From an uncultured Oscillibacter sp. (GTDB taxonomy: Bacteria; Bacillota; Clostridia; Oscillospirales; Oscillospiraceae), in assembly GCA_910576865.1 (NCBI GenBank), contig CAJTKE010000007.1, positions 1 to 64,000 of the forward strand: 64,000 bases of DNA. Direction: 5' to 3'. Positions 56,701-64,000 of the stretch are shown in pieces. The notes under the pieces were generated by a model. The model had not been told where the DNA came from. It was given only the letters and a program-made list of their open reading frames with translations, and made no database searches. The translations under genes and the position numbers were made by a program. Every line of letters begins with the position of its first letter. The stretch's first letter is position 1.

Positions 56701-57362
56701 CAGAGCTCAAAAAACGTGTACTCATAAAGAGGAGTGAGGTCTATGGGGAAATGGAGGCGGGTGTCCTCCGCCGCCCACAGGTTCAGGGAGGCGGTGCCGC
56801 CGGTGGGCGTGGTGATGGAGACGGACCCGGCCCAGGGGGCCGTGACAAACACCATGTCCACCGTTTTCACGTCCTTGGCGGAAAAGCGCATGGTCAGGCG
56901 GTTTTCCGCCCCGTCCCCGGTGGGGTAAATCACGTAGTTGTCATACTCCCCCCGGTACTCCCAGCCGTCGTTTTCCGTCACCTTGACCTGGGAGATGGGG
57001 GAGTCCACGCCGTCCAGCAGCAGGTCGCTGAAGCAGACCTCTCCCGCGCCCTCGCCCCGCAGGGTGACGGTGAGGTTCAGGTTGCGGGGCAGGAGAAAGC
57101 TCTGGAAGACAATCAGGGTCAGGACGGCGGCGGCAAGGGCCGGCGGGAACGCCTTTTGAAAGGGCTCCGCCGGGAGGAAGCGGCCCTTGGCGTAGACCAG
57201 CGCTCCACCCAGGACCAGGAAGCACGCGAAGGACACATAGCGCCCCACGGGAACTCCCGGGGCGTACACCGCCAGAAAGAAGGACAGGAAGATGGCGGAA
57301 AAGAGGACCGCCAGATACTTCACCTCTCGTATGCCTGCCAGTTTCCGTAATACGCGGATCAT
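53793..57362 (-). CDS. Large membrane glycosyltransferase fused to a GT2 (DPM1-like) domain
   Basis: 1189 residues. Residues about 1-860: integral membrane part with some 14 helices, an early extracytoplasmic beta region (about 90-215) and a large lumen-side loop (about 590-760) as in GT-C/DUF6020-type transferases. Residues about 880-1189: GT2 domain (RIAVLIPCYNECRTIGKVVDDF, VYDNNSTDGS, MVDADDTYPAE, IGDRLSSTYF, GFEIEMEMTIHA) with two C-terminal membrane helices, like dolichyl/undecaprenyl-phosphate sugar synthases. The fusion would make and use a lipid-linked sugar. Bases 55100-55900 are AT-richer than the surroundings. Other joinings of these parts are normally separate genes. Confidence 0.9.
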   Translation of the reverse strand: MIRVLRKLAGIREVKYLAVLFSAIFLSFFLAVYAPGVPVGRYVSFACFLVLGGALVYAKGRFLPAEPFQKAFPPALAAAVLTLIVFQSFLLPRNLNLTVTLRGEGAGEVCFSDLLLDGVDSPISQVKVTENDGWEYRGEYDNYVIYPTGDGAENRLTMRFSAKDVKTVDMVFVTAPWAGSVSITTPTGGTASLNLWAAEDTRLHFPIDLTPLYEYTFFELCVYNLGAAIALIFLWSLLLYGLGLVYKAKPRPTVLALLALSWLLLFFTSERIAPTFFTRLVLILLTAASSLCLLSGKARGLLEKYRTPGKTAVIALVALYASFASFGQRFFLDGNTRMHYSPDGLLYLSLGTLWFIPIIYLLLLGLELLTAARKPRQEAPYRRLVFWSLLGIMVLCQLILLWAFWPGGFVGDCYYQMKQAVGISPLYDWHPVLHTLLYRAILNICPHAGALPAVQMFFFALLFTHFLMLGYDNGVSFKFLAGLGVVFSLLPNQVISGICPIKDYSYTLALLWGVYLLVRLVLDMEILQKWWFLIAMPVDMFLIYGLRHNGIVPFIALLLLFAWTTVRRFKEVKLSLAAISLASLLLVAVYKGPVFTLLDVSLEFRMSPYTTMLCAAASCINKDLPLSEESNAIMESVLPLDQWGEFYDRYSGHDRYYWHRGDLAYEYPFVPSKITAREAFTVYLDALRRYPDVVIKDRLDGMDLLWDVRQPSDGFNQKALNYVYISSSQLEGISEYFPPELRNLSDGDLYRNPSPLCQMYNETLNTNANSLFDMLLWRSGPYVILLMVLALFWWGNRMKSLLWASVPLLGNMAGLVLVLYHQSFRYVYAVQLITVALAFGTVCLRNRELCPAPAEEIPQPAPIPETAGAVYDEAPASSRMDRIAVLIPCYNECRTIGKVVDDFRRELPEAVVYVYDNNSTDGSAEIARAHGAVVRRERRQGKGNVIRRMFREIDAEVYLMVDADDTYPAENAREMAEAVLRRQADMVIGDRLSSTYFQENKRPFHNFGNDLVRSGIKDIMTGYRAFSFQFVKTFPVLSKGFEIEMEMTIHAIDKNMRLENVVVDYRDRLEGSESKLDTVSNGVKVLRTILRLFQTYRPQLFFCGIAAVLMALALVFFVPILFLYSKTGQVPNLPTLIVCGFTAIAAIQSFFAGMILETINRKNRQDFELELLRARRLRQELLAEDRRED

Positions 57363-57404
57363 ATGGAACGCCTCCGTTTCACAAAAGTAGAGGGAAAGCG
57401 CGGG

Positions 57405-58424
57405 TCAGCCCGCCGGCCTGGAGAGCAGCCACAGCGGCGCGCCGTCGTGCCGGCTGGGGGAGAGCTCCTCCAGAATCAGGGACAGGTCCCAGGGAATCAG
57501 GCTCCGGTCCCGGCTGGCGGGGTCCGCCACCAGGATCTCCCCGCCCAGGGTCACGCCCCGGAGAAGAATGAAGTGCCCGCCCCGGGTGAAGTGCCCCCGG
57601 GTCATCAGGGCCACGGCCACCTCCCCGTTGGAGAGGCGGAAATAGAGGCCGTCCTCGTCCAGGCTCTCCGGGTCCAGGGATTCGCACTCCAGGCCGTAGG
57701 CCTCCGCCGCGCCCTGGACCATGGAGAGGTAGGACCCGTGGCCCGGGCACCACCAGCCCCGGTCCACGCACAGCGCCGCCATGTCCTCCGGGTCCGCCGC
57801 CTCCCCTGTCAGGGAGGACACCGCCATGGCCATGGCGGTGGGGCCGCAGCCGTGGGTGGCCAGGGGGTCCGTGCCGTAGAACTGCCCGGCCCGGGCCGGG
57901 TCGGTCTGGTTGAAGTAGACCACCTCCAGCCCGCCGCCGGTGAGGATCTCCTGCCCGTTCCGGCGGATGATGTCGCTGATCAGGGGGTCCAGGAGCTCCC
58001 TGGGGGGCGGGGCCTCCGGCTGGGCCAGAACGGAGGAGTCCACCTCCGCCAGGGGCTCCGGCTCCTTCGGGGCGCTCCGCTCCTCCATCCAGTCCCGGAG
58101 GGACTCCACGGCGGAGGCGGCGGCCTCCCCCGCCCGGCCCGCCAGGGCGGCCCCGCTCCGGCAGGCGGATTCCAGGGCCCGCCCCGCCGTCTGGACGGCC
58201 TGATGGCCGGCCTCCCGGACGGGCTCCGTCAGCCGCTCGTAGAGGGCCGGGGCGAAGAACCGGGCGGCCGCCAGCTCCGCCCCGGCGACGCAGGCCGCGG
58301 CCAGCAGGGCCAGGGCGATATATCGGACCCGGCGGGTCCGCTTTTTTCTCGGGGAGGAAGGGCCCTCCTTCATTTGGCGGAGCTCCTCCAGGGCCTGTTC
58401 CTCCGGGGAGGTCCATTGGCGCAT
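57405..58424 (-). CDS. C39-like cysteine peptidase family protein, membrane anchored
   Basis: 339 residues. N-terminal basic segment then one membrane helix (about 40-60), a helical stalk (about 65-135), and a papain-like C39-type domain (about 150-335): HGCGPTAMAMAVSSLTG has the Gly-Cys-Gly-Pro nucleophile loop, and RGGHFILLRGVTLGGEILVADPAS the His and Asp. Likely cuts or binds peptides outside the cell. Start at ATG 58424 chosen because AGGAGG is 6 nt upstream and the promoter TSS (about 58449) leaves little leader; the ATG at 58445 is the alternative. Confidence 0.85.
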   Translation of the reverse strand: MRQWTSPEEQALEELRQMKEGPSSPRKKRTRRVRYIALALLAAACVAGAELAAARFFAPALYERLTEPVREAGHQAVQTAGRALESACRSGAALAGRAGEAAASAVESLRDWMEERSAPKEPEPLAEVDSSVLAQPEAPPPRELLDPLISDIIRRNGQEILTGGGLEVVYFNQTDPARAGQFYGTDPLATHGCGPTAMAMAVSSLTGEAADPEDMAALCVDRGWWCPGHGSYLSMVQGAAEAYGLECESLDPESLDEDGLYFRLSNGEVAVALMTRGHFTRGGHFILLRGVTLGGEILVADPASRDRSLIPWDLSLILEELSPSRHDGAPLWLLSRPAG

Positions 58425-58455
58425 GGCGAGCCTCCTGTCGGTCATATTCCCCCTT

Positions 58456-58484
58456 ACTATATCACATTTCCGCGGCCCGCTCAA
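58456..58484 (-). promoter_or_regulatory. Promoter of the C39-like gene
   Basis: Minus strand TTGAGC (58484-58479), 17-nt spacer, TATAGT (58461-58456). Confidence 0.65.
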
Positions 58485-58525
58485 GGGCGGCGGCGTTTTT
58501 CCCCGGGAAGATTCCGCCGTTTCCG

Positions 58526-58560
58526 GCAAAAAAAGGACCGCCCGGCTGGGCGGTCCTTTT
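58526..58560 (-). terminator. Terminator of the repeat SLH gene
   Basis: GGACCGCCC/GGGCGGTCC stem; on the minus strand seven T residues follow. Confidence 0.85.
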
Positions 58561-58572
58561 GGATGGGGCGGT

Positions 58573-61500
58573 TTATTTGCGGTAGTTCTGCATCCGCCAG
58601 ACGATGGCGGAGACCTGCCCCCGGGTCAGGGTGTTGGAGGGGCGGAAGGTGCTGGTTCCGTTGTTGAAGTATCCCTCCACAATGCCCGCCGCGTTCAGGG
58701 CCTGGACATAGACGTCGGAGGTGTCGGTGAAGGGCTTCACGCTGGAGAGGTTGTTGATGTCCAGCCGCAGGGCCCCGGCGGCCAGCTGGGCCACCTGGAG
58801 GCGGGTGATGGGCCCGTTCAGGGCCACGGTGTTCCGGGTGACCAGACCGTCGGCCTGGGCCTTGGCCAGATACCCGCTGAAGGTGCTGCCCGCCACGGTG
58901 GGGGCCTGATCGGCGTAGCCGGCGGCCTTCATGATCAGCTTCAGGGCCGCGCCGTAGGTGATGGTGCTGTCCGGGCGGAAGTTCCCGTCGGCGTATCCGT
59001 CGATGACGGCGGAGTCCGCCAGCTCCGTGACGTATTTATAGCACCACGTGGCGGCGTTGATGTCCCCGAATTTTTTGTTCGTGTTCAGAACGCCCAGGGA
59101 GAACATGCCGGAGGCCACGGGGACGCCGCTGGCGTTCATGGCCACGTAGGGGATCTCCACGGGGCCGGTGTAGCCCGTCTGGGGGACGAAGCGGAGCTGG
59201 CCCAGCTGCTGGTTCCCGGTGTTGTAGCCATAGACCGTGGTGGTGTCGGCGGGGGTGGCCCCGGCGCCCACGTAGATGGTGCCCACGGTGGCGGCGGGGA
59301 GCTTCAGAAGCTGGATGCCGCTGGGGGTGACGCCGGTGGCCGCGGTGACGGCGGCGGCGATGGAGGACGCCGGGAAGGTGACGGCGGTGTTCCTGGGCGT
59401 GGGCCCGTAGACCTCGGACACGGCCTTGGAGGTGACGCTGATGAGGATGGCCCCCGCCGTGGACTGGCCTCCCATGCCGTAGGCCGTGAAGGGGATGGAG
59501 GCGCAGTAGTTGGACCCGGAGGGCACGTACGTCAGCTCCGTCAGGGCGTACTCCGCCGTGGTGGCGGGGCTCATGTACAGGCTGCGGCTGCGGTTGGCGG
59601 CGGTGAGCTGCTCCCGGGTGGTGGAGCCGTAGCTGCTGGCGCCGTAGTAGTTGTAGTACAGGGCCCCGGTGGCGGGCACGTCGCCCAGGACCACGTATTG
59701 CAGCGTCCCGGCGGGATAGGCGGTCTTGTAGTACCGGGCCAGGTCATTGGCGTTGATCTGGACGTTGGTTCCGCTGGTGACGGCGTAGCGCACGCTGCCC
59801 ACCAGATTGGAGGAGGCCCCCGCCGTGGAGGGGGTGATCACCAGGACGCCCTCCAGAGAGCGGCCGTTGTCCCCGTAGGCGGTGAAGCGCAGGGTCACCT
59901 TCCCGCTGGTGAAGGAGTTGGCGGCGGCGAAGGTCAGCTCGTTCAGGGCGTAGTCCCCCTTCCGGGCGTCGGCGGCGTCGTAGTAGAACCGGACGCCCTG
60001 GAGGCCGCTGCGGGAGAAGGAGGTGGAGTAGCTGGTACCGTAGGCGGTGTAGAGGGTGCCGCAGCTGTCCGGGAACTCCAGGTTCCCGGGCACGTCGAAG
60101 ACCACGTAGTCCAGGGTGGAGCTGGAATAGCTCTTGCGGAAGAACTCGTCGAACTTGGTCCGGTCGAGGTTCACCGTCTTGCCGGGGACCACCACGCAGG
60201 CGATGTCCCCGCCGGTGGAGACCGTCAGCTTCAGCGTGCCCTGCTCATAGGTGCTGGCGTCGTAATAGGCCCGGAAGGGCATGGACAGGGTGCTCTTGTC
60301 CGCCGCGCCGGCGTCGGGCCGGAAGTAGAGGCTTCCGATGGAATAGGCGTTGTAGTTGGGGGTGCCGTTGTAGAACTGGGTCTGGGCGTAGGTCAGGTCG
60401 CTGCGGGAGAGGCGGGTGTTTCCGGCGTAGAGGGCGCCGGGGAAGCTGGCGTAGTCGCTGCCCGCCTCGAAGGCCACGTATTTGACCGTCCGGTTGGTGT
60501 TGGACATGGCCTGATAGGCCTTGTTGAAGTCGCTGGCGGTGAAGCTGACGGAGCCTCCCGGAGGCGCCTCATAGGAGACGGTGTTCACCTCGGAGGTCAC
60601 CACGATCCGCAGGATGCCCTCCTCGTAGACGTCCCGGCTGCTGCCATAGTAGGCCCGGAAGGGGATGTTCATGCAGTCCCCCTCCCTGGCGCTCCGGTCG
60701 GCCTGGAAGGTCACGTCGTCCAGGAAGTAGTCGTTCCGGCTGGGGGCGTCGCCGGAGCTGTAGTAGAACATGCTTCCGCTGTGGCTGAGGTCCGCCGCCC
60801 GGAGGATGGCGTTCTTCACGTACAGCGCGCCGTAGAAGTTCCGGTAGCTGTCCGGGGCGGAGAAGGACACGGCGCTGATGGTCCGGTTGTTGTAGTCGGA
60901 GAGGTAGCGGTAGACGTCGTTGAAGTCCGCCTTTTCCAGGCGGGCGGTGCCGCCGGGGGCCACGTTCAGCGTCACGGTGTCCCGGGAGCCGTTTTTGTCG
61001 ATGATGATCCGCAGGACGCCCTTCACCGCGTCGTCCCGGTCATAGCAGGCCCAGAAGGGAATCTCCAGCTCGGCCCCCTCCTTGGCGCCGCTGGCGGCCT
61101 GGAAGATCAGATCGTCGATGCCGTAGCTGTTCTGGCGGTCCGTGGTGTAATAGAACCACTCGTCGGACAGGCCCTTCTTGGAGTAGGCGGAGTGGCCGGA
61201 GACCCGGATGTCCCCGGCGAAGGTGGTGTAGTCGTCCCCGGGGGCGAACTCCACATACCGGACGTCCCGGTTGGCGCTGGCCAGACTCCGGTAGACCTGG
61301 TTGAAGTCGCTGCGGTTGAAGGTGACGGAGTTGCCGGGGGCCACCCGGTAGACCACCTCGTCGTCCTGCCGGCCGTTTTTGTCGATGATGATCCGGAGAT
61401 TGGCCTCCCGGTAGTCGTTGTTGCGGTCGTAGTACCGGACGGTCATGGTGAGCTGGTCGCCCACGTCCGCCTGGGCGAAGGCCCGGAAGCTGAGGTCCTC

Positions 61501-62463
61501 CAGGGCGTAGTCCCCGTCATAGCGGCTTTCGGTGTAGAACTTGTAGCGGTCCAGGTTGTCCCGGCTGAGGGAGCTGGAGCCGGCGTAGAGCATGCCGTCG
61601 AAGCTGCTGTAGTCGTTCTCCGTCCGGAAGACGATGTACCGCAGGCCGCTGACCCCGCCGGTGAGCTTGCGGTAGGCCTCCTCAAACCGGGCGAGGCGCA
61701 GGTCCGCCGTGCCGCCGGGGGCCACCCGGAGGACGATGTCCGTGGAGTCCGACGAGACCGGCGTGCCGGTGAGGGTGATGGTGCCGGAGATCTGGCCGCC
61801 GGCGGCGTTTTCGGCGGTGTAGGGCAGGCTCAGGCTGCCGGAGGAGCTGGGGACGAACCAGACCCGGTCATACAGCTCGCTGTAGGAATAGCTGTTCCAC
61901 AGATAGCTGAGGTTGTCGCTGTGCCAGACCTGTCCGGACCCGCTGGTGGCGGAGAAGCGGACGGTGGAGAAGTCGCCGGACCCGGTCAGGCCCCGGAACA
62001 GGTCGGAAATATTGGTGCGGATTTGCGCGCCCACGAATTTTCCGCCGGTGGTGCCCACGGAGATGGTGAAGTTCTTCCCCTGGGTGGAGGGGGCGCTGTT
62101 GCTGGCCTCCGTGATTACGTTTTTGCAGACGGAGCATTGTTTGGTCACAATGCCGTTCCGTTCACTGATAGTCACATATGTATGAGCGCCGGTGGCGAGA
62201 ATCTCCTGGGTATCCCCCCGCTCGCATATCTCGCAGACGCGGATTTTCTTGCCGGATGTGCCGCAGGTGGGCTGGTTGCTCGTGGTCCAGACGCTCCAGC
62301 GGTGGCCGGACACGCTCACCTTCTGGCCACTGCTGTCCAGCAGCCAGTGAGAATCGCTGTCGGATTTCCAATCCTCCACTGCCAGGGCGGCGGGCGCGAG
62401 GCTCGCCAGCATGACCAGCGTCAGGAAAAACGCCGGGAGTTTCTTCTTCCAAAAATTGTTCAT
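58573..62463 (-). CDS. Giant SLH surface protein with about eight ~115-residue repeats
   Basis: 1296 residues, secreted. Signal peptide (FFLTLVMLASLAPAALA). A short Cys-rich module near 45-100 (CGTSGKKIRVCEICERG ... CSVCKNV) looks like two CxxC zinc-type pairs. From about 240 to 1075 the same unit recurs: VAPGG...F.K.DFN.VYR..., VEF......F.G.LY....LSR, then FYY....D...L.DL.F.A......LTIPF.AY, and an end LRI.I. Two to three SLH units close it (FGDINAATWCYKYVTELAD, ...FRPDSTITYGAALKLI, ...FRPSNTLTRGQVSAIVWRM). Likely a stalk-like wall protein; ligand unknown. ATG at 62463 has GGAGGTACG. Confidence 0.92.
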   Translation of the reverse strand: MNNFWKKKLPAFFLTLVMLASLAPAALAVEDWKSDSDSHWLLDSSGQKVSVSGHRWSVWTTSNQPTCGTSGKKIRVCEICERGDTQEILATGAHTYVTISERNGIVTKQCSVCKNVITEASNSAPSTQGKNFTISVGTTGGKFVGAQIRTNISDLFRGLTGSGDFSTVRFSATSGSGQVWHSDNLSYLWNSYSYSELYDRVWFVPSSSGSLSLPYTAENAAGGQISGTITLTGTPVSSDSTDIVLRVAPGGTADLRLARFEEAYRKLTGGVSGLRYIVFRTENDYSSFDGMLYAGSSSLSRDNLDRYKFYTESRYDGDYALEDLSFRAFAQADVGDQLTMTVRYYDRNNDYREANLRIIIDKNGRQDDEVVYRVAPGNSVTFNRSDFNQVYRSLASANRDVRYVEFAPGDDYTTFAGDIRVSGHSAYSKKGLSDEWFYYTTDRQNSYGIDDLIFQAASGAKEGAELEIPFWACYDRDDAVKGVLRIIIDKNGSRDTVTLNVAPGGTARLEKADFNDVYRYLSDYNNRTISAVSFSAPDSYRNFYGALYVKNAILRAADLSHSGSMFYYSSGDAPSRNDYFLDDVTFQADRSAREGDCMNIPFRAYYGSSRDVYEEGILRIVVTSEVNTVSYEAPPGGSVSFTASDFNKAYQAMSNTNRTVKYVAFEAGSDYASFPGALYAGNTRLSRSDLTYAQTQFYNGTPNYNAYSIGSLYFRPDAGAADKSTLSMPFRAYYDASTYEQGTLKLTVSTGGDIACVVVPGKTVNLDRTKFDEFFRKSYSSSTLDYVVFDVPGNLEFPDSCGTLYTAYGTSYSTSFSRSGLQGVRFYYDAADARKGDYALNELTFAAANSFTSGKVTLRFTAYGDNGRSLEGVLVITPSTAGASSNLVGSVRYAVTSGTNVQINANDLARYYKTAYPAGTLQYVVLGDVPATGALYYNYYGASSYGSTTREQLTAANRSRSLYMSPATTAEYALTELTYVPSGSNYCASIPFTAYGMGGQSTAGAILISVTSKAVSEVYGPTPRNTAVTFPASSIAAAVTAATGVTPSGIQLLKLPAATVGTIYVGAGATPADTTTVYGYNTGNQQLGQLRFVPQTGYTGPVEIPYVAMNASGVPVASGMFSLGVLNTNKKFGDINAATWCYKYVTELADSAVIDGYADGNFRPDSTITYGAALKLIMKAAGYADQAPTVAGSTFSGYLAKAQADGLVTRNTVALNGPITRLQVAQLAAGALRLDINNLSSVKPFTDTSDVYVQALNAAGIVEGYFNNGTSTFRPSNTLTRGQVSAIVWRMQNYRK

Positions 62464-62677
62464 AGACGTACCTCCGTGCCTGCCAGAAATGAGATGGTGC
62501 AGGTTACATAATACTGCTCTTTATACCATAGCCGAAAGGCTCCTCATAATCATGAACAAACTGTGAACATGCGGCAACATTTTGGTATCATTTATAGAAG
62601 AAGACCCAATCCGGCCGGGGGTGAGGGGCGGTTTTCTGTCGATTTGCCGGATGGGAAATTTTCTGAAAATCTTTCTC

Positions 62678-62706
62678 TTTACAAATAAATTTCCCTCCTA
62701 TATAAT
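62678..62706 (+). promoter_or_regulatory. Promoter of prfB
   Basis: TTTACA (62678-62683), 17-nt spacer, TATAAT (62701-62706). Confidence 0.7.
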
Positions 62707-62743
62707 ACATACGCTACGAAATCTGCAAGCATGGAGGACCAAT

Positions 62744-63868
62744 ATGGCTTTGATTGAATACGACGTCTGCAAACAGAAGCTCCGGGACCTGAAACCGGAG
62801 CTTGACAAGCTCTCCGCCGCCCTGGACATTGAGTCCGCGAGGCAGGAGGCCGCGCGGCTGGAGGACGAGACCGCCCAGGACGGGTTCTGGAACGACCTGG
62901 AGCGCTCCCAGAAGGTGCAGCAGCGGCTCAAGCAGCTCCAGAACAAGATCGCCAGGCAGGAGAAGCTGATTTCCTCCTGGGAGGACCTGACGGCCCTGTG
63001 TGAGATGGGCCAGGAGGCCGACGACGCCGAGATTCTGGAGGAGCTGAAATCCGAGTTCGCCGCCCTGGAGGACCGGACCGCCGAGACCCGCATGGCCACC
63101 CTCCTCTCCGGGGAGTACGACGGGTGCAACGCCATTTTGCAGTTCCACGCCGGGGCCGGCGGCACCGAGGCCCAGGACTGGGCCCAGATGCTCTACCGCA
63201 TGTACACCCGCTGGGTGGAGCGGAAGGGCTTCACCTATAAAATCCTGGACTACGAGGACGGGGACGAGGCGGGGATCAAGTCCGCCGCCATCTCCATCGA
63301 GGGGGAGAACGCCTACGGCCTCCTCAAGAGCGAGAACGGCGTCCACCGGCTGGTCCGGGTCTCCCCCTTCGACGCCAACGCCCGGCGGCAGACGTCCTTC
63401 GCCGCCGTGGAGGTCATGCCGGAGCTGGAGAACGACGAGTCCATCGAGATTCGGGACGAGGACATCGAGATGCAGGTCTACCGGGCCAGCGGCGCCGGCG
63501 GCCAGCACGTCAACAAAACCTCCTCCGCCGTGCGGCTGATCCACAAGCCCACGGGCATCGTGGTGGCCAGTCAGCAGGAGCGGAGCCAGTTCCAGAACAA
63601 GGACAACTGCATGAAGATGCTCCGGGCCAAGCTCCTGGAGCTCAAGGCCCAGCAGCACGCGGAGAAAATCAGCGACATCAAGGGCGTCCAGATGAAGATC
63701 GAGTGGGGCAGCCAGATCCGCTCCTATGTCTTCATGCCCTACCAGATGGTGAAGGACACCCGGACGGCCTTCGAGACCGCCAACATCGACGGCGTCATGG
63801 ACGGGGACCTGGACGGGTTTTTGAACGCCTACCTGACCCAATTGGCAACCGGCGAGCTGAAAAAATAA
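62744..63868 (+). CDS. prfB: Peptide chain release factor 2 (no programmed frameshift)
   Basis: 374 residues; recognises UGA and UAA and triggers peptide release. RF2-type anticodon tripeptide SPF in VRVSPFDANARRQTSF, GGQ loop in ASGAGGQHVNKTSSAVRL, and NKDNCMKMLRAKL. In most bacteria prfB has a +1 frameshift with an internal UGA around codon 25; here one frame runs from ATG 62744 through KLSAALDIESARQEAARLE without a stop, so RF2 autoregulation by frameshift is absent. RBS ATGGAGG. Confidence 0.97.
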   Translation: MALIEYDVCKQKLRDLKPELDKLSAALDIESARQEAARLEDETAQDGFWNDLERSQKVQQRLKQLQNKIARQEKLISSWEDLTALCEMGQEADDAEILEELKSEFAALEDRTAETRMATLLSGEYDGCNAILQFHAGAGGTEAQDWAQMLYRMYTRWVERKGFTYKILDYEDGDEAGIKSAAISIEGENAYGLLKSENGVHRLVRVSPFDANARRQTSFAAVEVMPELENDESIEIRDEDIEMQVYRASGAGGQHVNKTSSAVRLIHKPTGIVVASQQERSQFQNKDNCMKMLRAKLLELKAQQHAEKISDIKGVQMKIEWGSQIRSYVFMPYQMVKDTRTAFETANIDGVMDGDLDGFLNAYLTQLATGELKK

Positions 63869-63886
63869 AAGCTTTTCCCTGCAGAG

Positions 63887-63951
63887 ACGGGCCGCCGAGG
63901 GCGGCGGCCCCTACAGAATGCGCCCGTAGGGGCCGGCCCCTGGCCGGCCCG
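63887..63951. repeat. Cluster of two REP-like palindromes after prfB
   Basis: GGGCCGCCGAGGGCGGCGGCCC followed by CTAC, and GTAGGGGCCGGCCCCTGGCC with a T-rich tail (TTTTTC), which may end prfB transcription. Confidence 0.6.
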
Positions 63952-63995
63952 TCCTTTTTCCGCAAACCCCTGCGTACACAGAAAGGATACCAGAG

Positions 63996-64000
63996 ATGAA
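63996..64000 (+). CDS. Start of next gene (5 bases only)
   Basis: ATGAA at the very end, with GAAAGGA about 8 nt upstream; identity cannot be seen. Confidence 0.35.

Noticed and set aside
58423..62511. 1362-residue plus-strand frame opposite the giant SLH gene
   Set aside because: Shadow frame (Gly/Val/Ala/His rich, no RBS); the minus strand has signal peptide, repeats, SLH units and RBS.

Overview
The window is about 64 kb of a high-GC, low-redundancy bacterial chromosome. Gene content points to a Gram-positive Clostridia member of the Oscillospiraceae type (Flavonifractor/Lawsonibacter/Dysosmobacter-like; this placement is inference): S-layer-homology (SLH) surface proteins, an Ile T-box leader, SepF/DivIVA division proteins, DegV, sigma-54 with a PAS-type activator, DUF4349 and CPBP proteins, and consensus sigma-A promoters (TTGACA/17/TATAAT). 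No prophage, conjugative element, CRISPR array or rRNA operon is visible.

Layout. 1-1.5 kb: start of ileS (minus) with an Ile-specific T-box about 650 bp upstream and an unexplained NTF2-like gene between them. 1.5-2.7 kb: small RHH gene, broken XRE regulator, and two opposed candidate type I toxin/antisense RNA units. 2.7-10.1 kb: degV, then a topoisomerase IV-like parE...parC operon carrying a REP-associated tyrosine transposase (RAYT) gene, and a LUD-domain gene. 10.2-17.9 kb: lipoproteins, tRNA-Gly, metalloprotease-like, NUDIX, MBL, HAD, DUF421 and a divergent MerR/CMD pair. 17.8-21.6 kb: ClC channel, then serC and serA (serine synthesis). 21.7-24.6 kb: two tandem SLH proteins, the first with an in-frame amber codon after its signal peptide. 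24.6-27.4 kb: sigma-54 activator and rpoN. 27.4-30.2 kb: dispersed repeats, an XRE/small-protein module, a Mn-type pyrophosphatase. 30.4-34.3 kb: rpsB-tsf and a third SLH protein. 34.4-34.7 kb: a promoter- and terminator-bounded noncoding RNA. 34.9-37.2 kb: miaB, a second XRE module and a third toxin/antisense unit. 37.2-46.4 kb: MBL, mutS, CPBP, AEC transporter, mutL, flavoprotein, miaA, hfq. 46.4-53.8 kb: HlyD-like, PLPBP, sepF, divIVA, HAD, dCMP deaminase and a pyruvyltransferase/FrhB fusion. 53.8-64 kb: an 1189-residue membrane/GT2 fusion, a C39-like peptidase, a 1296-residue repeat SLH protein, and prfB.

Themes. (1) Housekeeping information processing: ileS, topo IV, rpsB-tsf, miaA/miaB, hfq, mutS/mutL, prfB. 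(2) Cell surface: four SLH proteins, lipoproteins, glycosyl/pyruvyl transfer, C39 peptidase. (3) Small selfish or regulatory elements: REP sequences with a RAYT, a three-copy 205-bp repeat, three toxin/antisense units and three XRE/small-partner modules. The REPs often form gene ends, and one provides the stop codons of two convergent genes.

The strongest candidates for undescribed biology are the three antisense-controlled micropeptide units, the three-copy repeat with a stem-variable CATC-loop hairpin, and the 326-nt RNA at 34.4-34.7 kb. All calls are from reading the sequence; no database search was run.
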